Shown piece by piece: positions 51,773-59,966 of a stretch of DNA of 64,000 nt. Within the stretch, counting starts at the first letter, position 1. Each line of letters starts with the position of its first letter. Location of the stretch: the NCBI GenBank assembly GCA_004557905.1, contig SFFH01000008.1, positions 1 through 64,000 of the forward strand, read 5' to 3'. The position numbers and the translations under genes were made by a program. Under the pieces are notes generated by a model. It ran no database searches and was not told the DNA's origin. It saw nothing but the letters and a program-made list of their open reading frames with translations. Source of the DNA: Clostridiales bacterium (GTDB lineage: Bacteria > Bacillota > Clostridia > Christensenellales > Aristaeellaceae).

Positions 51773-54271
51773 ATGACACAACAAACTGATTACGAGAAAA
51801 CCGGAAAATCGGTCAGAGCTGGCAAGCGGATGATGAATGCGCTGGTCTACGCGCTTTTGACGCTGTGGGCGCTGATGGTGCTGTTCCCGTTCTACTGGAT
51901 GGTGCTCACGTCCGTCAAGAGCTACGGCGCATACAACTCAGAATACATTCCACAGCTGTTCACGCTTTCGCCGACGCTTGAAAACTACATCGAAGCGTTT
52001 ACTGCGGTGCCGCTGGCCAGGTATTTTGTCAATACGCTCATCTTCACTGTGGTGACTACGGCCATCATGATGGCGGTCACCGTTCTGGCGGCCTATGCCT
52101 TCGCCCGGCTCAATTTCAGGGGAAAGAATGCGGCGTTTGTGATCTTCCTGTCCCTGATGATGATCCCCAGCGAACTGGTGGTCATCACCAACTTTGTGAC
52201 CATCACCAGCCTGAACCTGCGCAATACGTTCCTCGGCCTGATTCTGCCGTCGGTCACGTCCGTCTTTTACATCTATCTGCTCAAGGAGAACTTCGAACAG
52301 GTACCGGACGACCTGTACTATGCGGCCAAGGTGGACGGCACATCGGACCTTAAATACCTGTTCAAGGTGATGATTCCGATCTGCAAGCCGACAATCGTGA
52401 CAATTGCCATTCTCAAGGTCATCGAGTGCTGGAATTCCTATGTGTGGCCGCGGCTTGTGACCGACGATGAAAACTACTTCCTGGTGTCCAACGGCATTCA
52501 GGCGATCCGAGAAAGCGGCTTCGGACGGGAGAACATCCCGGCGATGATGGCGGCGGTCGTATCCATCTCCGTGCCGCTGATTGTGCTGTTCCTGATCTTC
52601 CGGCAGAAGATCCCTGATCTTCCGGCAGAAGATCATGGCCGGCGTGGCGAGAGGAGGCACAAAGGGATGAGCCAAAAGCGCGCGGCGCTGCTGCTTATGG
52701 GTCTCATGCTCTGCCTGCTCGCGCTGTCGGGCTGCCACGGCTCCAGGGGGCTGGAGGCCTTCGAGGTCCCGCAGGAATTCGACGGGACGCAGCAGCATGA
52801 GATCACATTCTGGGCAAAGAACGACACCAACATGACACAGGTGGCGATCTACGAGGACGCCATCAAGGGGTTTGAAGCGCTGTATCCGAATATTAAAGTG
52901 AATCTGCGCCTGTATACGGATTACGGCAAGATCTACAACGACGTGATCACCAACATCGCCACCCAGACCACGCCGAACGTCTGCATCACCTATCCGGATC
53001 ACATCGCGACATACATGACCGGCACGAACAGCGTCGTGCCGCTGGACGCGCTGTTTGCGGATGAAAAATATGGCCTGGGCGGCAGCGAGATCCGCTTTGA
53101 CTCTCCAGCGCAGGAGGAAATCATCGGGCAGTTCCTCAGCGAATGCGTGCTGGGCGGCAGGCACTATGCGGTTCCGTTCATGCGTTCCACAGAGGCCTGC
53201 TACGTCAACAGAACCTATGTCGAAGCGCTCGGCTTCACGCTGCCTGAAACGCTGACCTGGGACTTCGTCTGGACGGTTTCGGAAGCCGCCATGGTCAAGG
53301 ATGAAGCGGGGAATTTCCTGGTCAACGGGCAGAAGGTGATGATTCCCTTCATCTATAAGTCCACCGACAACATGATGATCCAGATGCTGCGGCAGAAGGG
53401 CGCCGGCTATTCGACCGATGACGGCGAAATTGAAATCTTCAATGACACGACCCGGTCGCTGCTGTGCACCGTTGCGGAGCACGCGAAGAGCGGCGCGTTC
53501 TCGACGTTCAAAATCTCCAGCTACCCGGCCAACTTTCTGAACGCCGGGCAGTGCATCTTTGCGGTGGACTCGACGGCCGGCGCTACCTGGATGGGGCCGG
53601 ATGCGCCGCTGATTGACATCAGCGAGGACAAGCTGGTGGATTTTGACATCGAGGTCATGATGATCCCGCAGTTTGATCCCGGGCATCCGCAGATGATCTC
53701 CCAGGGCCCGTCTGTCTGCATCTTCAACAAGGAGGATCCGCAAGAGGTTCTGGCCTCCTGGCTGTTCACGCAGTACCTGCTGACCAACGACGTGCAGATC
53801 GCCTATGCGGGCACCGAGGGCTATGTGCCGGTCACGTCAAAGGCGCAAAGCTCCGACGCGTATCAGGATTATCTGGCACGAAGCGGCGAGGACAACAGCA
53901 CGCATTACGACGTGAAGATTATGGCGTCGAAGCTGCTGCTTGACAACACGCAAAACACGTTCGTCACGCCGGTGTACAATGGCTCTGCCTCTCTGCGCAG
54001 CGCGGCTGGCCAGATGATCGAAGAGGTGACGAAGGCCGTCCGCAGAAAAAAGACGGTGGACGATGCGTTCATCGAGAAGCTGTACGCCGACATGACGTCG
54101 CTGTACCGCCTGGATCAGATCGCTGGGCAAGGGGGAAAGGCGGCAGTGATCGGCGAAGACGATCTCGGCCCGCTTCCGTCCGCCGCCGTCGCCCTGATCG
54201 CCGCGCTCGTCGGGGCCTGGGTGCTGATGGGCGCATACGTGCTCCGGCAGCGGCTCAGAAAGAAAAAGTGA
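51773..54271 (+). CDS. Carbohydrate ABC permease (UgpE/MalG-like) fused in frame to binding protein
   Basis: As written, one open frame of 832 residues joins a permease to a binding protein. Residues 1-276 are a normal MalG-type permease with six helices and an EAA loop DDLYYAAKVDGTSDLKYLFKVMIP. At 52591-52634 a 22-base unit occurs twice in tandem; removing one copy restores a permease of about 291 residues ending in the usual MAGVARGGTKG with its stop overlapping the ATG of the binding protein at 52667. The duplication replaces that tail with PDLPAEDHGRRGERRHKG and reads into MSQKRAALLL. Either a recent mutation or an assembly artefact; the binding protein can still be translated alone. Confidence 0.85.
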   Translation: MTQQTDYEKTGKSVRAGKRMMNALVYALLTLWALMVLFPFYWMVLTSVKSYGAYNSEYIPQLFTLSPTLENYIEAFTAVPLARYFVNTLIFTVVTTAIMMAVTVLAAYAFARLNFRGKNAAFVIFLSLMMIPSELVVITNFVTITSLNLRNTFLGLILPSVTSVFYIYLLKENFEQVPDDLYYAAKVDGTSDLKYLFKVMIPICKPTIVTIAILKVIECWNSYVWPRLVTDDENYFLVSNGIQAIRESGFGRENIPAMMAAVVSISVPLIVLFLIFRQKIPDLPAEDHGRRGERRHKGMSQKRAALLLMGLMLCLLALSGCHGSRGLEAFEVPQEFDGTQQHEITFWAKNDTNMTQVAIYEDAIKGFEALYPNIKVNLRLYTDYGKIYNDVITNIATQTTPNVCITYPDHIATYMTGTNSVVPLDALFADEKYGLGGSEIRFDSPAQEEIIGQFLSECVLGGRHYAVPFMRSTEACYVNRTYVEALGFTLPETLTWDFVWTVSEAAMVKDEAGNFLVNGQKVMIPFIYKSTDNMMIQMLRQKGAGYSTDDGEIEIFNDTTRSLLCTVAEHAKSGAFSTFKISSYPANFLNAGQCIFAVDSTAGATWMGPDAPLIDISEDKLVDFDIEVMMIPQFDPGHPQMISQGPSVCIFNKEDPQEVLASWLFTQYLLTNDVQIAYAGTEGYVPVTSKAQSSDAYQDYLARSGEDNSTHYDVKIMASKLLLDNTQNTFVTPVYNGSASLRSAAGQMIEEVTKAVRRKKTVDDAFIEKLYADMTSLYRLDQIAGQGGKAAVIGEDDLGPLPSAAVALIAALVGAWVLMGAYVLRQRLRKKK
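52591..52634. repeat. 22-base perfect tandem duplication
   Basis: CCTGATCTTCCGGCAGAAGA followed by TC is present at 52591-52612 and again at 52613-52634. As 22 is not a multiple of three, it shifts the permease frame into that of the downstream binding protein. Confidence 0.95.
52667..54271 (+). CDS. Extracellular solute-binding lipoprotein (ABC, CUT1-type) with C-terminal helix
   Basis: A 534-residue family 1 binding protein when started at its own ATG, which has GAGGAGG nine bases upstream. The signal sequence ends LLALSGC with lipobox Cys23. The mature part begins with HEITFWAKNDTNMTQVAIYEDAIKGFEALYPNIKVN and carries typical segments VPFMRSTEACYVNRTYVEALGF and GYVPVTSKAQSS. Unusually, the last 35 residues (SAAVALIAALVGAWVLMGAYVLRQRLRKKK) form a transmembrane helix with a basic tail, so the protein seems anchored at both ends. 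Solute unknown. Confidence 0.88.
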   Translation: MSQKRAALLLMGLMLCLLALSGCHGSRGLEAFEVPQEFDGTQQHEITFWAKNDTNMTQVAIYEDAIKGFEALYPNIKVNLRLYTDYGKIYNDVITNIATQTTPNVCITYPDHIATYMTGTNSVVPLDALFADEKYGLGGSEIRFDSPAQEEIIGQFLSECVLGGRHYAVPFMRSTEACYVNRTYVEALGFTLPETLTWDFVWTVSEAAMVKDEAGNFLVNGQKVMIPFIYKSTDNMMIQMLRQKGAGYSTDDGEIEIFNDTTRSLLCTVAEHAKSGAFSTFKISSYPANFLNAGQCIFAVDSTAGATWMGPDAPLIDISEDKLVDFDIEVMMIPQFDPGHPQMISQGPSVCIFNKEDPQEVLASWLFTQYLLTNDVQIAYAGTEGYVPVTSKAQSSDAYQDYLARSGEDNSTHYDVKIMASKLLLDNTQNTFVTPVYNGSASLRSAAGQMIEEVTKAVRRKKTVDDAFIEKLYADMTSLYRLDQIAGQGGKAAVIGEDDLGPLPSAAVALIAALVGAWVLMGAYVLRQRLRKKK

Positions 54272-54292
54272 CCGGATCAGGGCAGATTGACG

Positions 54293-54321
54293 TTGATTTA
54301 TGGCGGCTTTGTCTGTATAAT
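54293..54321 (+). promoter_or_regulatory. Sigma-A type promoter for secreted OB-like protein gene
   Basis: TTGATT (54293-54298), 17-base spacer, TATAAT (54316-54321). Confidence 0.7.
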
Positions 54322-54364
54322 GATGCTGTGTGCTGAGCATACATCATAGTAGGAGGAAACAAAT

Positions 54365-55036
54365 ATGAAGAAGTTACTTGCTGCTTTGCTGACCCTTTCC
54401 ATGACTCTTGTGATCTGCGCTGCGATGGCCGAGGGCGTGATGACGCACGCGGACTACATCGCCGCTGAGATCGACGCCGAGGTCGTCGTGGAGACCTATG
54501 TGCAGGCCAAGCAGTCCTGGTGGGACAACAAGGCCACCGTGTATTGCCAGTCCGAGGACGGCGCGTATTTCCTGTACGAGATGGCCTGCCCGGAGGAGGA
54601 CTACGCCAAGCTGGTTCCGGGCACGAAGATCAGGGTGACCGGCTATAAGGGCGAGTGGGCCGGCGAGGTCGAGATCGTCGATGCGACGTTTGAAATCCTC
54701 GAGGGCAGCTACATCGCCGAGCCGGTGGACATGACCGCGCTGCTGGGCACCGACGAGCTGATCGCGCATCAGAACGAGCTCTCCGTCTTCAAGGGCATGA
54801 CGATTGAAGCGATTGAGTACAAGAACGGCCAGCCGGGCGACGACATCTATGTGACTGCCTCTGTGAACGGCCAGAGCTACAGCTTCTGCGTGGAAGTGTA
54901 CCTGACCGGCACCGACACCGACGTGTACAAGGCCGTGGGCGAGCTCAAGGCCGGCGACGTCGTGGATATTGAGGGTTTCCTGTACTGGTATGAGGGCGCG
55001 AACCCGCACATCATCAGCGTGAATCCTGCCGCCTGA
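54365..55036 (+). CDS. Secreted protein with OB-fold-like repeats
   Basis: A 223-residue protein with a clear signal peptide (MKKLLAALLTLSMTLVICAAMAEG). Two similar beta-rich halves are visible: MTHADYIAAEIDAEVVVETYVQAKQSWWDNKATVYCQ-type followed by PGTKIRVTGYKGEWAGEVEI, and TDVYKAVGELKAGDVVDIEGFLYWYEG, the V-x-G-x-L pattern suggesting OB-fold-like modules seen in many Clostridia secreted proteins. No catalytic motif is recognised. AGGAGG lies upstream, and its own promoter and following stem-loop make it a single-gene unit. Confidence 0.7.
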   Translation: MKKLLAALLTLSMTLVICAAMAEGVMTHADYIAAEIDAEVVVETYVQAKQSWWDNKATVYCQSEDGAYFLYEMACPEEDYAKLVPGTKIRVTGYKGEWAGEVEIVDATFEILEGSYIAEPVDMTALLGTDELIAHQNELSVFKGMTIEAIEYKNGQPGDDIYVTASVNGQSYSFCVEVYLTGTDTDVYKAVGELKAGDVVDIEGFLYWYEGANPHIISVNPAA

Positions 55037-55063
55037 TTCCTGAATAACACACACAATGCATCT

Positions 55064-55100
55064 CCAGTCCGCTTCCAAATAGGAGGCGGACTGCTTTATA
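55064..55100 (+). terminator. Probable terminator after OB-like gene
   Basis: CAGTCCGCTTCC and GGAGGCGGACTG form a long stem around AAATA, followed by CTTTATA, a weak U tract. Confidence 0.6.
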
Positions 55101-55186
55101 CTCAAAAGCATTACGGAATACTACGGAATAATGATGACAAATTTCTTAAATCAACCAACTTATATTTGACTTTGGCAAAAACGGCG

Positions 55187-55215
55187 TTGTAAAAATCCGG
55201 GTTTTCATGTATAAT
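55187..55215 (+). promoter_or_regulatory. Sigma-A type promoter for ATP synthase operon
   Basis: TTGTAA (55187-55192), 17-base spacer, TATAAT (55210-55215), about 80 bases ahead of atpZ. Bases 55100-55186 between this and the preceding gene show nothing else I recognise. Confidence 0.8.
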
Positions 55216-55295
55216 GTTTAAGTCGGAGATTTTTGATTGTATGGTTTTGCCTGCACACTCACCGACGGACAGGATCATCCAGCTTGGGAGACAAA

Positions 55296-55523
55296 ATGAA
55301 GTATCTGTCTTTATTGATATGGGTGGGACAGTTTGGTTTTTCCTGTATATTTCCCACCTGTCTGTTTTTGATGCTGGGCATTTATCTTCAGCATCGGTTT
55401 GACCTCGACGTATGGATCGTGATTGTGCTGGGAATCATCGGATTTCTGACCAGCCTCAGCACGGCGCGTTCCTGCCTGAGATCCATCCGCAAAGAGATCG
55501 ACCGGATCAGTAAGGATCCATGA
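55296..55523 (+). CDS. atpZ: AtpZ/AtpI family small subunit
   Basis: A 75-residue protein with two transmembrane helices (WVGQFGFSCIFPTCLFLMLGIYL and VWIVIVLGIIGFLTSLSTA) and the family's Gln-Phe-Gly between them. AtpZ/AtpI-like proteins assist c-ring assembly or Mg/Ca transport for F-type ATPases. ATG 55296 has GGGAG upstream. It is the first gene of the atp operon. Confidence 0.8.
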   Translation: MKYLSLLIWVGQFGFSCIFPTCLFLMLGIYLQHRFDLDVWIVIVLGIIGFLTSLSTARSCLRSIRKEIDRISKDP

Positions 55524-55581
55524 TGGCCGGGAGTATGTAAATCTGTGTCGCTCCAAATGTGAAAGTAAGAGGAATCCTTCT

Positions 55582-56055
55582 ATGAAATTACAATCTGCTT
55601 CTCAGCATGAGATCAAACGGATTGCCTGCGGAACGGCTGTGGGCGGCGTTTTGCTTGTTGCTGCAATGTTTGTGCTCAGCAGGATGGGCATTGGCACCTT
55701 TGACTATCGCGTGCTGACCGGCGCGCTGAGCGGATGCATCGTTGCGATCATCAATTTCGCGCTGATGTGTGTCACAATTCAGCGCGCGGTGAACATCGGC
55801 GAGCAGAAGGCGATGAAGTCGTTCATTCAGGGAAGCTACAATGGGCGCCTGCTCCTGCAGGCAGGCTGGATTGTTGCAGCCTACCTGATGCCGTGGTTCA
55901 ATGTGATTTCCGCGGCTGTTCCGCTGCTGTTTCCCAATCTTTCAATCTACTATCTGCAGGCAAGAGGCAAGCTGGTGACCCCCAGCGAGCGTAAGAATCC
56001 GCCGCCCGAGGAGATGGAGGAGTCTGAGGATCACAAGGGCAGCTTTGAAGTGTGA
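55582..56055 (+). CDS. atpI: ATP synthase subunit I-like protein
   Basis: A 157-residue membrane protein with four predicted helices (residues about 15-125) and a hydrophilic C-terminus (SERKNPPPEEMEESEDHKG). It fits the AtpI position and family ahead of atpB, where it is thought to help c-ring assembly. AGAGGA precedes the ATG. Confidence 0.75.
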   Translation: MKLQSASQHEIKRIACGTAVGGVLLVAAMFVLSRMGIGTFDYRVLTGALSGCIVAIINFALMCVTIQRAVNIGEQKAMKSFIQGSYNGRLLLQAGWIVAAYLMPWFNVISAAVPLLFPNLSIYYLQARGKLVTPSERKNPPPEEMEESEDHKGSFEV

Positions 56056-56110
56056 AGGTAAAGTGTAAACAATAGAATTCGTTCATCAATACGACGAGGA
56101 GAGCAACACT

Positions 56111-56989
56111 ATGGAAGTATCCATTAACGGCGCAAGAATTCTCCACACCTTTGAAAATGTTCCGCTGCTGGGCAGTGTGCAGATCACGCAGACGCTGGCG
56201 GTCAGCTGGCTGATCATGGTCATCATCACGGGACTGTGCATCTGGCTGGGATCGGGCTTGAAGGTGACGAACATCTCCCGCAAGCAGGCCGTGGCAGAGA
56301 TGGGCTACAACGCGATCGTGAACTTCGTGCGCGGCAACATGGGCCCGGAGTTTGACCGGTACATCCCGCTGGTGTGCACGATCTTTATCACCAGCGTCAT
56401 TTCCAACCTGATCAGCCTGCTGGGCATCTGGAGCCCGACAGCCGACCTGATGACGGAGCTGGCATGGGCGCTTGTGGTGTTTGTGCTGATCACCTATCAC
56501 AAGATCAAGGCGTCGGGTATCGTGGGCTATCTGCGCGGCTTCCTCGATCCGATCTTCATCCTGCTGCCCATCAACGTCATGTCCGAGTGCTTCACGCCGA
56601 TCTCCATGGCCTGCCGTCACTTTGGCAACATCCTGTCCGGCACGGTCATCAGCGCGCTGATTTATGCGGCACTGACGGCGGCAAGCAACGCGCTCTTTGG
56701 CGCGCTGGGCTCCAGCCTTGTGATTGCGGTCATCGTGACGGTGCTCGGTCTTGTTCCGGCGGTGATCGGGTTCAGGCAGAAGAAAAAGCGTCTGCTGATT
56801 CCGGGCGCCGTTGTCGCCATTCTCGGCGTGCTGGCGATCCTCACGAATCTCGGTGCGGCCTATCCGTGGCTGACCCTCGGTATCCCGGCCATTCCGAGCC
56901 TGTACTTCGACTGGTTCAGCGGATGCATTCAGGCGTTCATCTTCTGTACGCTGACCACTCTCTTCATCAAACAGGCCGCAGGCGATTAA
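56111..56989 (+). CDS. atpB: F0 ATP synthase subunit a
   Basis: A 292-residue subunit a, the stator channel of ion translocation. Conserved Arg169 lies in MACRHFGNILSG, the site that releases the ion from the c ring. Helices at about 30-55, 100-115, 130-150, 195-235 and 250-280 fit the family. GAGGAG precedes the ATG. Confidence 0.95.
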   Translation: MEVSINGARILHTFENVPLLGSVQITQTLAVSWLIMVIITGLCIWLGSGLKVTNISRKQAVAEMGYNAIVNFVRGNMGPEFDRYIPLVCTIFITSVISNLISLLGIWSPTADLMTELAWALVVFVLITYHKIKASGIVGYLRGFLDPIFILLPINVMSECFTPISMACRHFGNILSGTVISALIYAALTAASNALFGALGSSLVIAVIVTVLGLVPAVIGFRQKKKRLLIPGAVVAILGVLAILTNLGAAYPWLTLGIPAIPSLYFDWFSGCIQAFIFCTLTTLFIKQAAGD

Positions 56990-57044
56990 GCCCGCTGCCA
57001 TTTGAATAACTACTCTGCAATTCATTTTTAGGAGGAAAAGGTTT

Positions 57045-57323
57045 ATGGATTTCACTGTTCTGGCGAAGGGTATTGCTCTGGCTGGCTGCGCCATCGGCGC
57101 CGGTCTTGCTCTGATCGCGGGTATCGGCCCTGGTATCGGCGAAGGTAACTGCGCGGCGCGTGCCTGCGAAGTCATCGGCCGCAATCCGGAGTGCAAGGGC
57201 GACGTGACCAGCTCCATGATTCTGGGCATCGCGCTGTCCGAGACCACCGGTATCTACGGCTTTGTTACCGGTCTTCTGCTGATCTTCGTTGCCCCCGGCA
57301 TGTTCATGAATTTCCTGGGCTGA
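57045..57323 (+). CDS. atpE: F0 ATP synthase subunit c
   Basis: A 92-residue hairpin proteolipid. The first helix ends GLALIAGIGPGIGEGNCAA with Glu33, the loop is RNPECKGD, and the second helix has the ion-binding Glu66 in LSETTGIYG with Thr67 and Tyr71. A second carboxylate at position 33 (Gln in typical Na+ c subunits, hydrophobic or small in H+ ones) resembles the two-carboxylate Na+ site of Fusobacterium. AGGAGG precedes the ATG. Coupling to Na+ is inferred, not proven. Confidence 0.95.
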   Translation: MDFTVLAKGIALAGCAIGAGLALIAGIGPGIGEGNCAARACEVIGRNPECKGDVTSSMILGIALSETTGIYGFVTGLLLIFVAPGMFMNFLG

Positions 57324-57371
57324 TCCCCGGCGGATTCATAGCGACAAAATTTGCCGGAAGGAGGCAGCACA

Positions 57372-57878
57372 ATGGATCTTTACCAGTCCCTTGTGACGGT
57401 AAACCCTGTAACCCTGATTGCGCAGATCTGCAACCTGTTCTTGCAGATGTTCCTCGTGAAGGTTTTCTTCCTGGACAAGATCAAGGCGATCATCGACGCG
57501 CGCCGCGAGGCTGCGGACAAGGAGATCACCGACGCCCGGACGGCGAAGGAAGAGGCCATGGTCATCAAGGCGACCTACGAGCAGAACATGCTTGAAAGCA
57601 AGGCAGAGGCGGAAAAGATCCTGCAAAGCGCCCAGCAGACCGCTGCAAAGCGCGGCGAGCAGATCATCAGCGACGCGCAGAAGACTGCTGTTGCCATGAA
57701 GCAGAGGGCTGAAGCGGAGATAGCGCAGGAAAAGAAGCGTGTGCTCAACGAAACCAAGGATGAGATTTCTGAAATCGCCATGGCCATCGCAGGCAAGGTT
57801 GTCGGTCGTGAACTGACCGCGAGCGATCATGCCCAGATGGTGGACAGTTTCATCGACAAATTGGGTGACGAAGTATGA
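57372..57878 (+). CDS. atpF: F0 ATP synthase subunit b
   Basis: A 168-residue peripheral stalk subunit with one N-terminal transmembrane helix (LIAQICNLFLQMFLVKVFFL) and a long charged coiled coil with typical ILQSAQQTAAKRGEQIISDA. ATG 57372 follows AAGGAGG; its 3' end overlaps atpH (ATGA). Confidence 0.95.
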   Translation: MDLYQSLVTVNPVTLIAQICNLFLQMFLVKVFFLDKIKAIIDARREAADKEITDARTAKEEAMVIKATYEQNMLESKAEAEKILQSAQQTAAKRGEQIISDAQKTAVAMKQRAEAEIAQEKKRVLNETKDEISEIAMAIAGKVVGRELTASDHAQMVDSFIDKLGDEV

Positions 57879-58414
57879 CAGAGGCTGCAAGCGTTTACGG
57901 CGAGGCCCTGTATGCGCTCGCTAAGGATGAAAACAAGAGCGACGTGATGCTCAAGCAGCTCAAGGCGCTGGATGAAAGCTTTGCAGCGGAACCGGATTTT
58001 CTCCGGCTTCTGAGTGCACCCAATCTGTCGAAGATTGAGCGCAAGGAGATTCTGGATACTTGCTTTAAGGGCAAGGCGGAACCGTATCTGCTCAATTTCC
58101 TCAAGATTCTGATGGAAAAGGGCTATATCCGTCAATTCAGCAGCTGCGTTCAGGTCTTCCGTGAGCACTACAATGAGGATCATGGCATTATGCCGGTATC
58201 TGCCGTGACGGCGGTGCCCCTGACGGATCGTCAGAAGGAAAAGCTCACGGCCAAGCTCGCGGGAATCACCGGAAAGCAGATCGAATTGACCAATACCATT
58301 GACCCGGCGTGCATCGGCGGCGTTCGCCTCGATTACGACGGCAAGCGCGTCGATGATACAATCATCCATCGCCTCGACGCGGTGAGCAGCATGCTCAAAA
58401 ACACCATACTCTGA
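57875..58414 (+). CDS. atpH: F1 ATP synthase subunit delta
   Basis: A 179-residue subunit delta (OSCP), joining the peripheral stalk to F1. The N-terminal helical domain (SVYGEALYALAKDENKSD) and the C-terminal IDPACIGGVRLDYDGKRVDDTIIHRLDAV match the family. Its ATG overlaps the atpF stop, and its stop overlaps a possible early start of atpA. Confidence 0.94.
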   Translation: MTEAASVYGEALYALAKDENKSDVMLKQLKALDESFAAEPDFLRLLSAPNLSKIERKEILDTCFKGKAEPYLLNFLKILMEKGYIRQFSSCVQVFREHYNEDHGIMPVSAVTAVPLTDRQKEKLTAKLAGITGKQIELTNTIDPACIGGVRLDYDGKRVDDTIIHRLDAVSSMLKNTIL

Positions 58415-58434
58415 TGGGAGAAAGCAGGAGCGGT

Positions 58435-59946
58435 ATGGAATTGAGACCCGAAGAGATCACAAAGATCATTCGCGAACAGATTAAAAACTACGAGTGCAAG
58501 CTCGAAACCAGTGAGACGGGCACGATTATCCTCGTCGGCGACGGCATTGCCCGCGCCAGCGGTCTGGATAACTGCATGGCCAATGAGCTGGTCGAGTTTG
58601 ATAACGGCGAGTTCGGCATGGCGCAGAATCTGGAGGAGAACTTCGTTTCGATCGTCATTCTGGGCAGCGATGCAGGCCTGCATGAAGGCAGCACCGTTAA
58701 ACGCACCGGACGTGTCGTTTCCGTTCCGGTGGGTGAAGAATTGATCGGCCGCGTGGTCAACGCGCTCGGACAGCCTGTCGATGGCAAGGGCGCTATCCAT
58801 ACCACGAAGACGCGCCCGATCGAAAGCCCCGCGCCGGGCATCATCGAACGCAAGGGCGTCAGCGTCCCGCTGCAGACCGGTATCAAGGCAATCGACAGCA
58901 TGATTCCGATCGGCCGCGGCCAGCGCGAGCTCATCATCGGCGACCGTCAGACCGGCAAGACAACGATCGCCACCGATACCATCATCAACCAGAAGGGCAA
59001 GGACGTCATCTGCATCTACGTTGCCATCGGTCAGAAGAACTCGACCGTCGCGCAGCTGGTGGAGCAGCTGACCCAGGCCGGCGCGATGGAGTACACCATC
59101 ATCGTCAGCGCCACCGCTTCCGAGCTGGCGCCGATGCAGTACATTGCGCCGTATTCCGGCTGTGCCATGGGCGAATACTTCATGGCGCAGGGCAAGGACG
59201 TGCTCGTCGTGTACGACGATCTGTCCAAGCATGCCGTCGCGTATCGTGCGCTGTCGCTGCTGATCCGCCGCCCGCCGGGACGCGAGGCGTATCCGGGCGA
59301 CGTCTTCTACCTGCACAGCCGTCTGCTGGAGCGTGCCGCGCGCATTGCGCCGGAGTACGGCGGCGGCAGCCTGACGGCTCTGCCGATCATCGAGACGCAG
59401 GCGGGCGACGTTTCCGCGTACATCCCGACGAACGTCATCTCCATCACGGACGGCCAGATCTTCCTGGAGAGCGAGCTCTTCCACTCCGGCGTCATGCCTG
59501 CTGTCAACCCGGGCATTTCTGTTTCCCGTGTCGGCGGCAACGCGCAGATCAAGGCGATGAAGAAGGTCGCAGGCAGCCTGAAGCTGATTTATTCCCAGTA
59601 CCGCGAGCTGCAGAGCTTTGCGCAGTTCGGCAGCGATCTGGATGCCGATACCAAGGCGCGTCTTGCGCAGGGCGAGCGCGTCGTGGAGGTGCTCAAGCAA
59701 GGCAAGAGCTCCCCGATCGATGTCGAGAAGCAGGTCTGCATCATCTACGCGGTCACGCACGATTACCTGGCCGAGGTGCCGGTGGAGAAGGTTTCCCAGT
59801 ACGAACAGGGCCTGTATGCGCGCCTGGACGAGCAGCATTCCGAGATCCTGGAGACCATTCGCACCACAGGCAAGTTTGAAAAGGATACCGAGGAAAAGCT
59901 CGCTGCTGCGCTCAAGCAGTATACAAAGGATTTTCTCGCCAAATAA
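58435..59946 (+). CDS. atpA: F1 ATP synthase subunit alpha
   Basis: A 503-residue non-catalytic nucleotide-binding subunit. The start MELRPEEITKIIREQIKNYE is the family N-terminus; Walker A GDRQTGKT and the late AIGQKNSTVAQLV, GREAYPGDVFYLHSRLLERAA are typical. ATG 58435 was chosen on that homology; an ATG at 58414 would add seven residues. Confidence 0.96.
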   Translation: MELRPEEITKIIREQIKNYECKLETSETGTIILVGDGIARASGLDNCMANELVEFDNGEFGMAQNLEENFVSIVILGSDAGLHEGSTVKRTGRVVSVPVGEELIGRVVNALGQPVDGKGAIHTTKTRPIESPAPGIIERKGVSVPLQTGIKAIDSMIPIGRGQRELIIGDRQTGKTTIATDTIINQKGKDVICIYVAIGQKNSTVAQLVEQLTQAGAMEYTIIVSATASELAPMQYIAPYSGCAMGEYFMAQGKDVLVVYDDLSKHAVAYRALSLLIRRPPGREAYPGDVFYLHSRLLERAARIAPEYGGGSLTALPIIETQAGDVSAYIPTNVISITDGQIFLESELFHSGVMPAVNPGISVSRVGGNAQIKAMKKVAGSLKLIYSQYRELQSFAQFGSDLDADTKARLAQGERVVEVLKQGKSSPIDVEKQVCIIYAVTHDYLAEVPVEKVSQYEQGLYARLDEQHSEILETIRTTGKFEKDTEEKLAAALKQYTKDFLAK

Positions 59947-59966
59947 CGGAAAGGAGGGGGTAAGTG

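Noticed and set aside
55214..55402. Plus-strand frame overlapping atpZ
   Set aside because: It lacks a ribosome site and family match; the atpZ frame from 55296 has both.
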